NCBI GenBank assembly: GCA_945898015.1
Contig: CAMDGM010000034.1
Location: 1 to 36,656 of the forward strand
Reading direction: 5' to 3'
Source of the DNA: PVC group bacterium
GTDB taxonomy: Bacteria; Verrucomicrobiota; Kiritimatiellia; CAIKKV01
Length of the DNA stretch: 36,656 nt
Shown: positions 1-7,304 of the stretch, in pieces
How the letters are laid out: the number at the start of each line of letters is the position of its first letter
Numbering within the stretch: the stretch's first letter is position 1
Program-made: the position numbers and the translations under genes
Notes under the pieces: model-generated
Database searches by the model: none
What the model was told of the DNA's origin: nothing
The model's input: the letters and a program-made list of their open reading frames with translations, nothing else

Positions 1-2
1 TG

Positions 3-1115
3 GCTCTTGACACCCTTGCCATGCGTCCGACCCGGGGTATTCCTGCCTGGATCGTGAACGACATGCAGTGGTCGCACCTGGAGACGCTTTCCGGCAATCC
101 GCCGGGCAGTTATGAAAAAGAGCCGGCCCGGGTCTATCGTGAATTCCAGCTCAAGGCCGGGGTTTGCTTTATTGACCAGTGGATTCCCACGAATCCGCTG
201 AGCATGAAAGACCAGGGGTATGAGTCGGGGGCTGTGCGCGGCGCTACGACGGGAGCCGAGGAGGTGGTCCGCGACGGCATCCGGATCGATTCCCCGGAAG
301 CCGTGGTCGAGCACCTGGAGCGGGTGATGTTTCCGAAATGGGTGCAGGAGAAGGCCGACCTCACGGCCCGGTTCGACGAGCAGGTGCGCCGGCGGATCGC
401 CGGCGAGGTGGAGGTGCAGCGCTTCTTAGGCATGAACATGCTCAAGGGCCCATATAGCGCCTTCTTTTCCTTCCCCGGCTTTCATTACGGGCATTACGGC
501 TACGCCAATTATTTCATGGCCTACGCGCTTTATCCAGAGGTGATGGAGCGCGGCTTCAAGATCCAGGCGGACACCGCCGAGGTTTACAACCGGATCGCCG
601 CCCGCGCTATCATCGAAGGCGGCCTGCCGCGTCTGATCCGCCTCGATCACGACATGGCCGATTCGAGGGGCATGCTGGTGGATGTGAAGACGCTGGATGC
701 GCTCTGGTTCCCGCATTTTGCCCGCGCGATCAAGCCGCTGCTCGACGCCGGCATCCGCCTGATCTGGCACTGCGACGGCAATCTGATGGACTTGGTCCCT
801 CGACTGTTGGAGGTCGGCATCGGCGGCTTCCAGGGTTTCCAGTATGAGGATGGGATGGATTACGAAAAGATTTGCCGGATGACCGACCGGAAGGGCGACC
901 CGCTCTTCATCATCGCGGGGGTGTCGGTCACCACCACACTACCGTGGGGCAAGCCGGCCGATGTGAAACGCCAGATGGCCTGGCTGGTCGAGAAGGGCCC
1001 GAAGGCCGGGCTGATGCTGGCGTGCAGCAGTTCGATTGCGCCCGGCGTGCCGCTGGAGAACATCCAGACCCTGATCGAGGGGCTGGGTCATTACCGCCAG
1101 CATGGGCGGGGCTGA
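3..1115 (+). CDS. Uroporphyrinogen decarboxylase-like (URO-D family) protein, 5' end cut by window edge
   Basis: The frame is open to the first bases of the window. The residues before the first ATG (position 21) read LDTLAMRPTRGIPAW, which is where URO-D-family proteins begin their conserved core, so the gene very probably starts upstream of the window. The visible ~370 residues look like a URO-D/methyltransferase-type barrel, with the late segment IWHCDGNLMDLVPRLLEVG followed by a conserved glycine-rich region and CSSSIAPGVPLENI near the C-terminus, typical of the MtaA/CmuA/URO-D superfamily. PVC genomes carry many such paralogues in sugar-degradation loci. They are usually not haem enzymes, and their substrates are mostly unknown; methyl transfer is one possibility. 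It is convergent with the LacI-type gene, with only about 41 bp between the two stop codons, and no clear terminator hairpin is visible there. Confidence 0.85.
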   Translation, partial: ALDTLAMRPTRGIPAWIVNDMQWSHLETLSGNPPGSYEKEPARVYREFQLKAGVCFIDQWIPTNPLSMKDQGYESGAVRGATTGAEEVVRDGIRIDSPEAVVEHLERVMFPKWVQEKADLTARFDEQVRRRIAGEVEVQRFLGMNMLKGPYSAFFSFPGFHYGHYGYANYFMAYALYPEVMERGFKIQADTAEVYNRIAARAIIEGGLPRLIRLDHDMADSRGMLVDVKTLDALWFPHFARAIKPLLDAGIRLIWHCDGNLMDLVPRLLEVGIGGFQGFQYEDGMDYEKICRMTDRKGDPLFIIAGVSVTTTLPWGKPADVKRQMAWLVEKGPKAGLMLACSSSIAPGVPLENIQTLIEGLGHYRQHGRG

Positions 1116-1156
1116 AGGTGTTTCAGTGCTCGGGACGTGCCGCGCCCATGCGAGGC

Positions 1157-2182
1157 TCATGGAGAAGCTGGCCGGGCTGTTGTGTTGCCAGGGACAAACG
1201 TGGTGGAGAGCGTCAGGTGGCGGCGGGGTGCGTCGGGGTGGGCGAGCCTCCAGTAGAGGAATCGGGCGGCCTCGGCGCCGATCTCCTCCAGCGGAATGGC
1301 CACGGTGGTGATGGCGGGCCCGTCGTACCACGGCGGGATGACGGCGTCGAACCCCACCACGCTGATGTCTTCGGGGACGCGGAGCCCGCGTTCGCGCAGG
1401 CGCAGGATCGCGGCGGCCGCCATATGGTCGTTGTAAGCCATCAACGCCGTGAACGCAAGCGGGGCGCCCGCGTCCGGCGGGTATGACTCCAGCAGGCTGT
1501 CGGTCATGGCCACCACGGTTTCCGGGCGCATGGCTTTGATGCGGGTTCGCACGCATGCCGGAAGGATTTGTCCGCCGGCGGTTTCGAGCCCTGTCCGCAA
1601 TCCCGCCAGGCGCCGGTGCGCCATTTCTGTTTCCGGGCCGAGGTAGGCCACGCGGCGATGGCCGAGTTCGGCGAGATGCAGGCCCAGCCCCCGGGAAGCC
1701 CCGAAATTGTCGGCCGTGATCACATCCGCTTCCTCGGGACCGGTGAAAATGAAGACTGTCGGCACCGGCGCGGGGAAGGGCGGGTAAGGCGTGTGCTCAT
1801 CGCCCCGGACCAGCACCGCTCCGTCCACTTGCCGGCGGTTGACGACCAGCGGCCAAAGGTCATCGGCCGAGCAGGCGCAGTCGATAATTTCCGCCCCGCA
1901 CTCCGCCGCACCCCGTCGCAGTCCGGCGAGCAGGCGGGCGTTGAACGCTCGCTCCGGCTGCGCCGATTCCTCCTTGGTGAAGATCATGGAGCCGAGGACA
2001 TTCAGCAGGCCCGGCGTCTCCGGTGCCCGGGTTGCCGGAATCGGCATGCCGTGTTTCCGGGCCAATCGCACGAGTTTACGCCGTGTTTCGTCGCTGATTC
2101 CATCGCGTCCCCGCAGCGCCCGCGACGCCGTCATCGCAGAAACGCCCGCCAGCTGCGCCAATCGCCGGGTTGATAGGGCCAT
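1157..2182 (-). CDS. LacI-family transcriptional repressor
   Basis: The 341-aa product has the standard LacI/GalR layout. The N-terminal helix-turn-helix is RLAQLAGVSAMTASRALRGR at about residues 7-26. It is followed by a hinge region and a periplasmic-binding-protein-like sensor domain ending in the family signature ISVVGFDAVIPPW and ITTVAIPLEEIGAEAA. It would bind a sugar or sugar derivative in the cytoplasm and release DNA. The ATG at 2182 is preceded on the minus strand by a strong GGAGGA ribosome site about 4 bases away. A 24-bp perfect palindrome sits about 18 bp upstream of this start, and a related half-perfect site lies on the promoter of the divergent CBM9 gene. The neighbourhood therefore points to autoregulation and control of the adjacent polysaccharide-use genes. 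The inducer is unknown. Confidence 0.95.
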   Translation of the reverse strand: MALSTRRLAQLAGVSAMTASRALRGRDGISDETRRKLVRLARKHGMPIPATRAPETPGLLNVLGSMIFTKEESAQPERAFNARLLAGLRRGAAECGAEIIDCACSADDLWPLVVNRRQVDGAVLVRGDEHTPYPPFPAPVPTVFIFTGPEEADVITADNFGASRGLGLHLAELGHRRVAYLGPETEMAHRRLAGLRTGLETAGGQILPACVRTRIKAMRPETVVAMTDSLLESYPPDAGAPLAFTALMAYNDHMAAAAILRLRERGLRVPEDISVVGFDAVIPPWYDGPAITTVAIPLEEIGAEAARFLYWRLAHPDAPRRHLTLSTTFVPGNTTARPASP

Positions 2183-2200
2183 GGCTCCTCCATCTTTGTT

Positions 2201-2224
2201 GAATAATGTAACGTTACATTATTC
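2201..2224. promoter_or_regulatory. Perfect 24-bp palindrome, probable LacI-type operator
   Basis: The half-site GAATAATGTAAC is followed directly by its exact reverse complement, with a central CG (AACGTT core). This is the classic symmetry and central CpG of LacI/GalR operators. It sits 18 bp upstream of the repressor's start codon on the minus strand, so binding should repress the repressor's own gene. The palindrome is visible directly; the protein that binds it is inferred from position. Confidence 0.85.
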
Positions 2225-2313
2225 GGCGCGCAAGGATTTTTCTCATTGAGCAGATTGAGTTGAAATGGTGTAATTGATTAACAGTATCAGTAAAGTACTC
2301 TGATTTTTGCGAA

Positions 2314-2343
2314 TTGGCGGCAGGGCGACTGCCTGGGTATAAT
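2314..2343 (+). promoter_or_regulatory. Sigma-70-type promoter for the CBM9/lyase unit
   Basis: A perfect -10 hexamer TATAAT lies at 2338-2343, preceded after an 18-bp spacer by TTGGCG at 2314-2319, which matches 4 of 6 bases of the -35 consensus. Transcription would start near 2350 and yield a short leader of about 20 nt before the ATG at 2370. The second operator-like site overlaps the -10 and the predicted start point, which fits repression by occlusion. Confidence 0.7.
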
Positions 2344-2356
2344 GTAACGGTACGAT
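2341..2356. promoter_or_regulatory. Second, imperfect LacI-type operator overlapping the -10 and start point
   Basis: The 16 bases AATGTAACGGTACGAT match the core of the perfect palindrome at 2201-2224 at 13 of 16 positions; the left half AATGTAAC is identical. The two centres are 136 bp apart, close to 13 turns of B-DNA at 10.5 bp per turn, so the sites face the same side of the helix and could be joined by a looping tetramer or dimer pair. The looping is an inference. Confidence 0.7.
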
Positions 2357-2369
2357 GGCGAGAAAATAA

Positions 2370-3695
2370 ATGAGGGTGCGAAGCAGCATGAATCTCATGG
2401 TGGGGATGATGGTGGCGTTGGGATTGACCCTGCAGGCCTTCGGCTATGTCGCCATCATGAACAAGACGGACAACTCCGCGGTTCATGTGGTTCCGGCGCC
2501 GGGGGCGGTGACGATCGACGGCGATCTCAAGGAGTGGGATTTGTCGGGTGAGATCCTCATGTTTATGGACGAATCGAGTAAGTCCGCTTACTCGGTCCGC
2601 GCCGCGATGATGTACGACAAGGACTACCTCTACATCGGCGCGCGGGTGAAGGACCCCACGCCGCTGGTGAACAACTACACCTTTGGCGGCGACTACGCCA
2701 TGGCGTGGAATGCCGATGCCATCCAGCTCCGGTTCTTCTCCAACCCGGATCTGAAGTCGACCGCTTCGCTGCAAACCGGCGCACGGATGCCGGACGCGGA
2801 TCAGCAATACGTCAACCACATCACCTTGTGGCACTCCACGCTGGACAAACAGGCCGGGTACGCGGCTTCGTACACGCTCCGCTTCAAGGATCCGGTGCTG
2901 AATCCGCCCGGGGTTTCGGGCGCCTACAAGCGGGATGAAGACCCTTCGGCAGGCTCAGGGCAGGCGGCAGGCTACAGTTTCGAGTACCGGATTCCCTGGA
3001 GCGTGTTGCGCGCGCCGCGGCCGCTGACGGCCGGGGACTCGGTGCAAATGCAGTGGCAGTGTCATTGGGGTAACGATCTGGGCAACGCGGTGCGCTGCGG
3101 CATGACCGACGTGCGCAACGCCGCCAGCGGCGACCTGGGCTATATGGGGCCGGGCTCGTGGGGCGCGGCAATCTTCGAGAAGACCGGCAACCTCAAACGG
3201 GTCGAGAAAACCAGCGCGGGCCGAGCCGTGGGGCACATCCCCGTTTCATTCAAGCTTGAGAAAGCCGGCAAGGTGAGTCTCGCGATCTGCGATGCCCAGG
3301 GTAATCTGGTCCGCACCTGCCTTGGCGCGCAGCCGTATTCCGCCGGCGAACAGACCTGGCTCTGGGACGGACTCGACGATGCCGACAAACCGGTGCCGGC
3401 CGGTTCGTACACGGCCAAACTCCTCACGATTGCTACCTGTACACGGCCACTTTCGATGCCGATGCCGACGGCCCCTTCATCCGGCCCCGCTACCTGCTGC
3501 ATCCTAAAAGTTCATGGAAGCCCTATTGGTGCGAGTGCATGCCCTGTTTCACGTCGAACAAGAAATGGATCCTGTTCAACTCCGATTATCCCGGTGCGAA
3601 CCATTATCAGGGCAAGCGGCACACGGGGCAGGTATTCGCCGTGCGGGGGGTCAGTTGCGAACAGGCGTAAGGGGGCCGCGCCCGGCGGGTGTTAA
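2370..3695 (+). CDS. Secreted CBM9-like/FlgD-Ig surface protein, 3' end broken
   Basis: An N-terminal signal peptide (hydrophobic stretch at about residues 9-25) leads into a CBM9-type carbohydrate-binding domain at roughly 38-270, with the opening motif VTIDGDLKEWDLSGEI and the later FEYRIPWSVLR strand. A FlgD-like Ig domain follows at about 290-352 and ends at PAGSYTAKLL. After residue ~352 the frame turns into low-complexity sequence (SMPMPTAPSSGP) unlike any domain, while another frame becomes protein-like, so the last ~90 residues are probably not native. Such proteins are usually much longer, so this is a truncated or fused gene. A REP-like repeat interrupts the CBM9 domain in frame (2942-2961). 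The ATG at 2388 is a possible alternative start, with GAGGG 11 nt upstream. It is the first gene of the LacI-controlled unit and likely bound extracellular glycan when intact. Confidence 0.75.
   Translation: MRVRSSMNLMVGMMVALGLTLQAFGYVAIMNKTDNSAVHVVPAPGAVTIDGDLKEWDLSGEILMFMDESSKSAYSVRAAMMYDKDYLYIGARVKDPTPLVNNYTFGGDYAMAWNADAIQLRFFSNPDLKSTASLQTGARMPDADQQYVNHITLWHSTLDKQAGYAASYTLRFKDPVLNPPGVSGAYKRDEDPSAGSGQAAGYSFEYRIPWSVLRAPRPLTAGDSVQMQWQCHWGNDLGNAVRCGMTDVRNAASGDLGYMGPGSWGAAIFEKTGNLKRVEKTSAGRAVGHIPVSFKLEKAGKVSLAICDAQGNLVRTCLGAQPYSAGEQTWLWDGLDDADKPVPAGSYTAKLLTIATCTRPLSMPMPTAPSSGPATCCILKVHGSPIGASACPVSRRTRNGSCSTPIIPVRTIIRASGTRGRYSPCGGSVANRRKGAAPGGC
2942..2961. repeat. REP-like repeat inserted in frame in the CBM9 gene
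   Basis: The 20 bases beginning CCCTTCGGCAGGCTC and ending AGGGC match, from memory, a very widespread bacterial repeat of the form CCCTTCGACAGGCTCAGGGC; CCCT and AGGG can pair. Here it is translated as the short peptide DPSAGSGQA between YKRDE and GYSFEYRIPWS, the latter a conserved strand. The coding frame is kept open. Its identification as a dispersed repeat relies on recall of the family; only one copy is seen in this window. Confidence 0.55.
3425..3670 (+). pseudogene. Out-of-frame fragment resembling the last blade of a TolB/PD40-type propeller
   Basis: In the frame shifted relative to the CBM9 gene, a protein-like stretch begins just where the CBM9 frame turns to nonsense. It includes CYLYTATFDADADGPF, then CMPCFTSNKKWILFNSDYPG, and ends with GQVFAVRG before a TAA at 3668-3670. 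The pattern of 'F-T-x-x-x-K-W-I-x-F-N-S-D' followed by 'V-F-A-V' resembles the C-terminal blade of oligogalacturonate-lyase-like or PD40 propellers. Either a one-base loss in one long gene or an internal deletion joining two genes would explain it; a missing base near 3425 would give the continuous reading KLL-HDCYLY. The propeller assignment is tentative. Confidence 0.45.
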
Positions 3696-3700
3696 TCGGG

Positions 3701-6055
3701 ATGAATATGAATAACAGGGCGGACGGCGTGAAAAAAAATATCCTTTTTGTTCCTGATGTCGATCGCCTTCGCCGCAAGCTGGCCCATCCGCCGCCCTTGC
3801 TGGGGAAATTGTACGAAAGGTTCCGGGCCCGGCTTGAAACCGATCCGGAATTCCGGCGGCATCATGTTTTTCTCCCGGCGTTGCTGGGAGATCCGGCCGC
3901 CCTGGCCGAGGCGAAAGCCATCATTATGGAAGAGGCCCGCGACCCCTTGCGGTTGGCGTCCAATCAGTCGCCCGCGTCCAGGACCTCGGCGCAGGATAGT
4001 CTGGACAGGCACGTCTGGTGCGTGGCCCCGCGCGCGATGCGGCTCGCCGTCTATTTCACCTGGATTGACGCCCAGGGGGCCTGGACGCCGGAGGAGCGCC
4101 GTGACGTGGCGGCCGACCTGATGAAGTTTTTTCACCATTACGTAATCCCGGTCCTGCGCGCGCGCGTTCCGGCCGGGCACAACCAGCAATTGTCGATGAC
4201 CTTTTGCTGCGCCGTGGCGGGACACGCGCTTTCCTGCGTGCCGGCGGTTGCGGCCCAGGCCCGGGTGCTTCGCGATTATGCTCTGCCCAAACTGCACCAG
4301 ACGCTGGGGCTCATGCCTGTGAGCGGTTATTCCGGGGAGGGTTCGACCTACCAGTCCGTGGTGGTGTCTGCCCTGGTCATGTGGGTCGGGGTATTCCTGG
4401 GTCAACTCGGCGAGACGGATGTGTGGACGCGGAAACGGAGGCCCAACGGCGCGAGCCTTGCCGCCACCTTGCGCATGGAGGCGGCGCTGGGCAGTTGCGG
4501 AGGGCTGCTCCCGCCGTGGGATCAGTATGGCTGGTCGCGCCTGCACAACCTGGCGGCTCGCACGCTGTGGGCCGGCATAGGCGGGGAGCTTCACCTGCTG
4601 GAGGTCGCCGAAGCGGCCTGGGAGGAAGAAAGCTTTATCGCCTGGCGGGCGGATGACCGGCTGTGGACAATCCTTTATTGGCCGGATGTGGAATCACAGC
4701 CAGTGGCGTCAACCGCCGGTACAAACCAGCCGGTATCGTCGCCCGTGCTCACCGGTTGGAGCGTGCCGTCAGTCGGCGCCGCGATCGAGCATCGGCCGGC
4801 CCGCATGCGCGTGATGGCGGCGTGGGATCGCTCATCGGGCAGCCTTCAGGGCCTTTGTCGCGGCCAGGCGAACCCCAACCACCTGATGATCGACCTGGCG
4901 GGCGAGCCGATTACTGGGGATGGGTGGGACGACGGCAGCCAGTTGCTTTTCCCAGAAGTGTCAAATGCCCGTACTCTAAATTGTTTTTCCGATATTGAAC
5001 GACAGTTGGTGGCGCAGCAGTACGGCAGCCTCGACAAGTGGTTGCGGAACAGCCAGCAGGGCTTTCTCGGGGCATCCTGCGCCATCGTGGTCGATGAGTG
5101 GGACAGTTATTTTCCGCGCCATGACGCCCAGGGGTGGCTTGTGTTTGAAGAGCGCACCCCGGCGAGGCACACGTTTGCCTCTGAGTCGGCTGCCTATTAC
5201 CAGCCTGCTTTTGATGTGATACGCATGCGGCGCACGGTTTCAGTGGGTGCCTCGGGCGTTGTCTGGGTGGTGGATGATATCCGGTCGGAGTCGCCCCACC
5301 GGTTCACATGGCGGGCCTGGTTCCGGCGCGGCCTGGTTCAGGAGGGTCCTCTGCGGTTGCGTCTCGGCCTGCCGTCAGGAGTGGTCATGACGATGGCGTG
5401 GCTGGCCGAGGGCGAGGGGGCGTTGGCTGGGGGAGTCACGCTCAGCGAGGCCCCGAATTTTCCCTGTTTGCGGAAAGGATTGGCCTGGCCGGAGACGGGC
5501 AGCACCCGTTGCGACCTGGCAGCGACGGGGCACCGCGTTCGGTTCGTCGCCTGCCTGGTTCCTTATGCCGTTGACGAGTTGCGGGTCCGTCAGACCGGTT
5601 CCGGTTCCTGGGAAGCCCTCTGGAACGGCGGAGGCGAGACGTTCGAAAGGCCGTCGGCCCTGGACGACGCGGCCCTGCCGACGGCAGAACCGCCGCCGGT
5701 GGAGCAGGAGGTCCTCTGCGATCTCGACGAAGCCCCCTTCAGGTTGCTGGAGGCAGAGGACGCCGAGTTGCTGGCGGCGCTGGACAATCCAGCAAAAGAC
5801 GCCTGGCGCCGCACCACGGCGGCGATGCAGACGTTGACGATCCGGCGCAACAAAGAGGCCATGCCGAAGCTTGTCGCGCTACTGCAGGACACGAGCCAGA
5901 GCTATACGGTCCACTCGGTCGCCGCCTGGTGCCTGGGTCATGCGCGGTATACGCCTGCGTTGGAGCCGCTGCGCAGGATGGCGAACATTCCCGAGGTCAA
6001 CACCGCCCTGCGCGCCGGGTGGGCGGTGGAACGGTTGTCGGGGGGCGCCTCTTAG
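3701..6055 (+). CDS. Heparinase II/III-like polysaccharide lyase with C-terminal HEAT-like repeat
   Basis: The ~784-aa protein has an all-helical N-terminal half (about residues 1-330, with HNQQLSMTFCCAVAGHAL and GYSGEGSTYQSVVV) and a beta-rich second half (about 350-690, with WDSYFPRHDAQGWLVFEER and GVVWVVDDIRSESPHRFTWR). This is the alpha-toroid plus beta-sandwich plan of heparinase II/III and related uronate lyases. The last ~70 residues (MPKLVALLQDTSQSYTVHS and AWCLGHARYTPALEPLRRMA) look like a HEAT/PBS-type repeat, unusual for this family. No convincing signal peptide is visible, so it may act on imported oligosaccharides, or the start may be wrong. I chose the ATG at 3701; a GTG at 3689 is also in frame. 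It lies just downstream of the CBM9 gene and probably shares its promoter and repressor. Substrate is unknown; specific catalytic residues were not assigned. Confidence 0.65.
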   Translation: MNMNNRADGVKKNILFVPDVDRLRRKLAHPPPLLGKLYERFRARLETDPEFRRHHVFLPALLGDPAALAEAKAIIMEEARDPLRLASNQSPASRTSAQDSLDRHVWCVAPRAMRLAVYFTWIDAQGAWTPEERRDVAADLMKFFHHYVIPVLRARVPAGHNQQLSMTFCCAVAGHALSCVPAVAAQARVLRDYALPKLHQTLGLMPVSGYSGEGSTYQSVVVSALVMWVGVFLGQLGETDVWTRKRRPNGASLAATLRMEAALGSCGGLLPPWDQYGWSRLHNLAARTLWAGIGGELHLLEVAEAAWEEESFIAWRADDRLWTILYWPDVESQPVASTAGTNQPVSSPVLTGWSVPSVGAAIEHRPARMRVMAAWDRSSGSLQGLCRGQANPNHLMIDLAGEPITGDGWDDGSQLLFPEVSNARTLNCFSDIERQLVAQQYGSLDKWLRNSQQGFLGASCAIVVDEWDSYFPRHDAQGWLVFEERTPARHTFASESAAYYQPAFDVIRMRRTVSVGASGVVWVVDDIRSESPHRFTWRAWFRRGLVQEGPLRLRLGLPSGVVMTMAWLAEGEGALAGGVTLSEAPNFPCLRKGLAWPETGSTRCDLAATGHRVRFVACLVPYAVDELRVRQTGSGSWEALWNGGGETFERPSALDDAALPTAEPPPVEQEVLCDLDEAPFRLLEAEDAELLAALDNPAKDAWRRTTAAMQTLTIRRNKEAMPKLVALLQDTSQSYTVHSVAAWCLGHARYTPALEPLRRMANIPEVNTALRAGWAVERLSGGAS

Positions 6056-6060
6056 ATTCC

Positions 6061-6086
6061 TGTGTTTTTCCGCTGTGTTTTTCCGC
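6061..6086 (+). repeat. Two tandem 13-bp copies of TGTGTTTTTCCGC
   Basis: Two perfect adjacent copies (6061-6073 and 6074-6086) lie immediately after the lyase stop codon and about 50 bp before the toxin-antitoxin-like pair. It could be a replication-slippage duplication or part of a control region; nothing more can be said. Confidence 0.7.
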
Positions 6087-6134
6087 TTGCGCGATCAACA
6101 TAAGCTGCTTATGATGAATGACAAGGGTACAATA

Positions 6135-6407
6135 ATGAAAACAGCATCGTCCGTCAGTGCTTACCTCGCCAGTATTGGGCGGAAGGGCGGGAAACGAAGT
6201 CGTCGACATCTGTCCGTGGAGGAAGCCCGAAATATGGTGCGTGTGCGCGAGACGCGCCGGGCCTTTCGTCAGTTCCACGCCCAGTGTTTCTGGTTCATGC
6301 GGGAGGACATGGCGATATCGCTTGCCGACGTGCCTGAGATTGTCCGGGGCCTGCGTCAAAACGGAGGACGACAAGGGTTTCTCCTTGCCGCAAAACTATG
6401 CCGATAA
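6135..6407 (+). CDS. Small basic partner of the AbiEii-like protein, probable antitoxin
   Basis: The 90-residue product starts MKTASSVSAYLASIGRKGGK and ends GFLLAAKLCR. The ATG at 6135 has AAGGG six bases upstream; ATGs at 6111 and 6114 are less well placed. The protein is rich in Arg/Lys in its first half (RSRRHLSVEEARNMVRVRE) and then forms a short acidic/hydrophobic segment (DMAISLADVPEIVRGLRQNG). From memory, small proteins of this type precede AbiEii-like nucleotidyltransferases in several bacterial phyla. It is not the winged-helix AbiEi antitoxin. It overlaps the next gene by 10 bp, which supports co-translation. Antitoxin function is inferred from this arrangement only. Confidence 0.7.
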   Translation: MKTASSVSAYLASIGRKGGKRSRRHLSVEEARNMVRVRETRRAFRQFHAQCFWFMREDMAISLADVPEIVRGLRQNGGRQGFLLAAKLCR

Positions 6408-7207
6408 GTGACCTCCAGGATGAAATTCTTAAGCGGATAGCCTCCAATCGGAGCCCGGAAAGCTATCTTGCGGGGGCTACGGTTCTGCATCGCGCCGAGG
6501 ATTCGCCCCGGTTCTCGCAGGACCTTGATTTCTTTCACGATGTTGAGGAGAGCGTTGCCGTTTGCGCGGAGCGTGATTCGGGCACCTTGCGCCAGGCCGG
6601 TTACGATTTCGCTTGGCTGCTGCGCACGCCCACGTTCCACCGGGCCCTTGTAACCGTAGGAGAACGCCAGTTGAAGTTGGAGTGGGCGCAGGACAGCGTC
6701 TTCCGGTTCTTCCCGGTGCAGAAGGACGAGCGATGCGGGTATCGCCTGCATGACGCTGATGCGGCGGTCAACAAACTTCTGGCCTTGGCCGGACGGAACG
6801 AGATTCGCGACTTCGTGGATGTGTTGCATCTCCATGCGACCTACCTCTCCCTCGGAGCCCTGGCTTGGGCCGCCTGCGGGAAGGATCCGGGCTTTACTCC
6901 GGAACTCTTGTTGGATCACGCCGGCCGCCATACCGCTTTCACCCAGAGCGATCTCGATCGCCTCCATTTGCGTGTGCCGCTGGATTTCAGAAGCATGAAA
7001 CAGAGTTGGTTCGCGGCTCTTGATGACGCTCAGAAGGTGATCGCGTCATTCCCTCCTGAAGAGCTTGGATGCTTGTATCTGGGCCGGGATCATGCCCCCA
7101 TCACGCCCGATGTGTCATCGGCCGGCTTTCGCGCCGTGATCCGTCATACGGGCGGTATTCGTGGCGCCTGGCCGACCGTCTCGGCCTACCGTTCGGGCAA
7201 CCCATGA
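6398..7207 (+). CDS. AbiEii/AbiGii-type nucleotidyltransferase (probable toxin)
   Basis: The 269-aa protein shows the nucleotidyltransferase core of the AbiEii/DUF1814-like family. The G-A-T...S-x-DLDFF segment (YLAGATVLHRA, then SQDLDFFHD at about residues 40-50) supplies the metal-binding acidic pair. The later VNKLLALAGRNEIRDFVDVL segment supplies the conserved Lys, Arg and RD-x-x-D set. The catalytic signatures look intact. Known AbiEii toxins block growth by nucleotidyl transfer and act as type IV toxin-antitoxin or phage-abortive systems. Here the partner is a different small protein, encoded just upstream with a 10-bp overlap. The C-terminal ~90 residues (from PLDFRSMKQSWFAALDDA) are variable, as usual in this family. 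The target is not predictable from sequence. Confidence 0.8.
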   Translation: MPISDLQDEILKRIASNRSPESYLAGATVLHRAEDSPRFSQDLDFFHDVEESVAVCAERDSGTLRQAGYDFAWLLRTPTFHRALVTVGERQLKLEWAQDSVFRFFPVQKDERCGYRLHDADAAVNKLLALAGRNEIRDFVDVLHLHATYLSLGALAWAACGKDPGFTPELLLDHAGRHTAFTQSDLDRLHLRVPLDFRSMKQSWFAALDDAQKVIASFPPEELGCLYLGRDHAPITPDVSSAGFRAVIRHTGGIRGAWPTVSAYRSGNP

Positions 7208-7221
7208 GCGCGCCTTTCTCC

Positions 7222-7250
7222 TTGCAAAGCGGCCCCCGCCGCCCGATACT
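7222..7250 (+). promoter_or_regulatory. Possible sigma-70 promoter upstream of the esterase
   Basis: TTGCAA (4 of 6 against the -35 consensus) is followed after 17 bp by GATACT (4 of 6 against the -10). The pair lies in the 97-bp gap after the AbiEii-like gene and about 55 bp before the esterase start. It is weak and offered only because the esterase otherwise has no visible promoter. Confidence 0.25.
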
Positions 7251-7304
7251 ATTTAGCTCTTGAAACGCATCGCGCGCAGGACCGGGGACTGAGGGATTCG
7301 GCCG

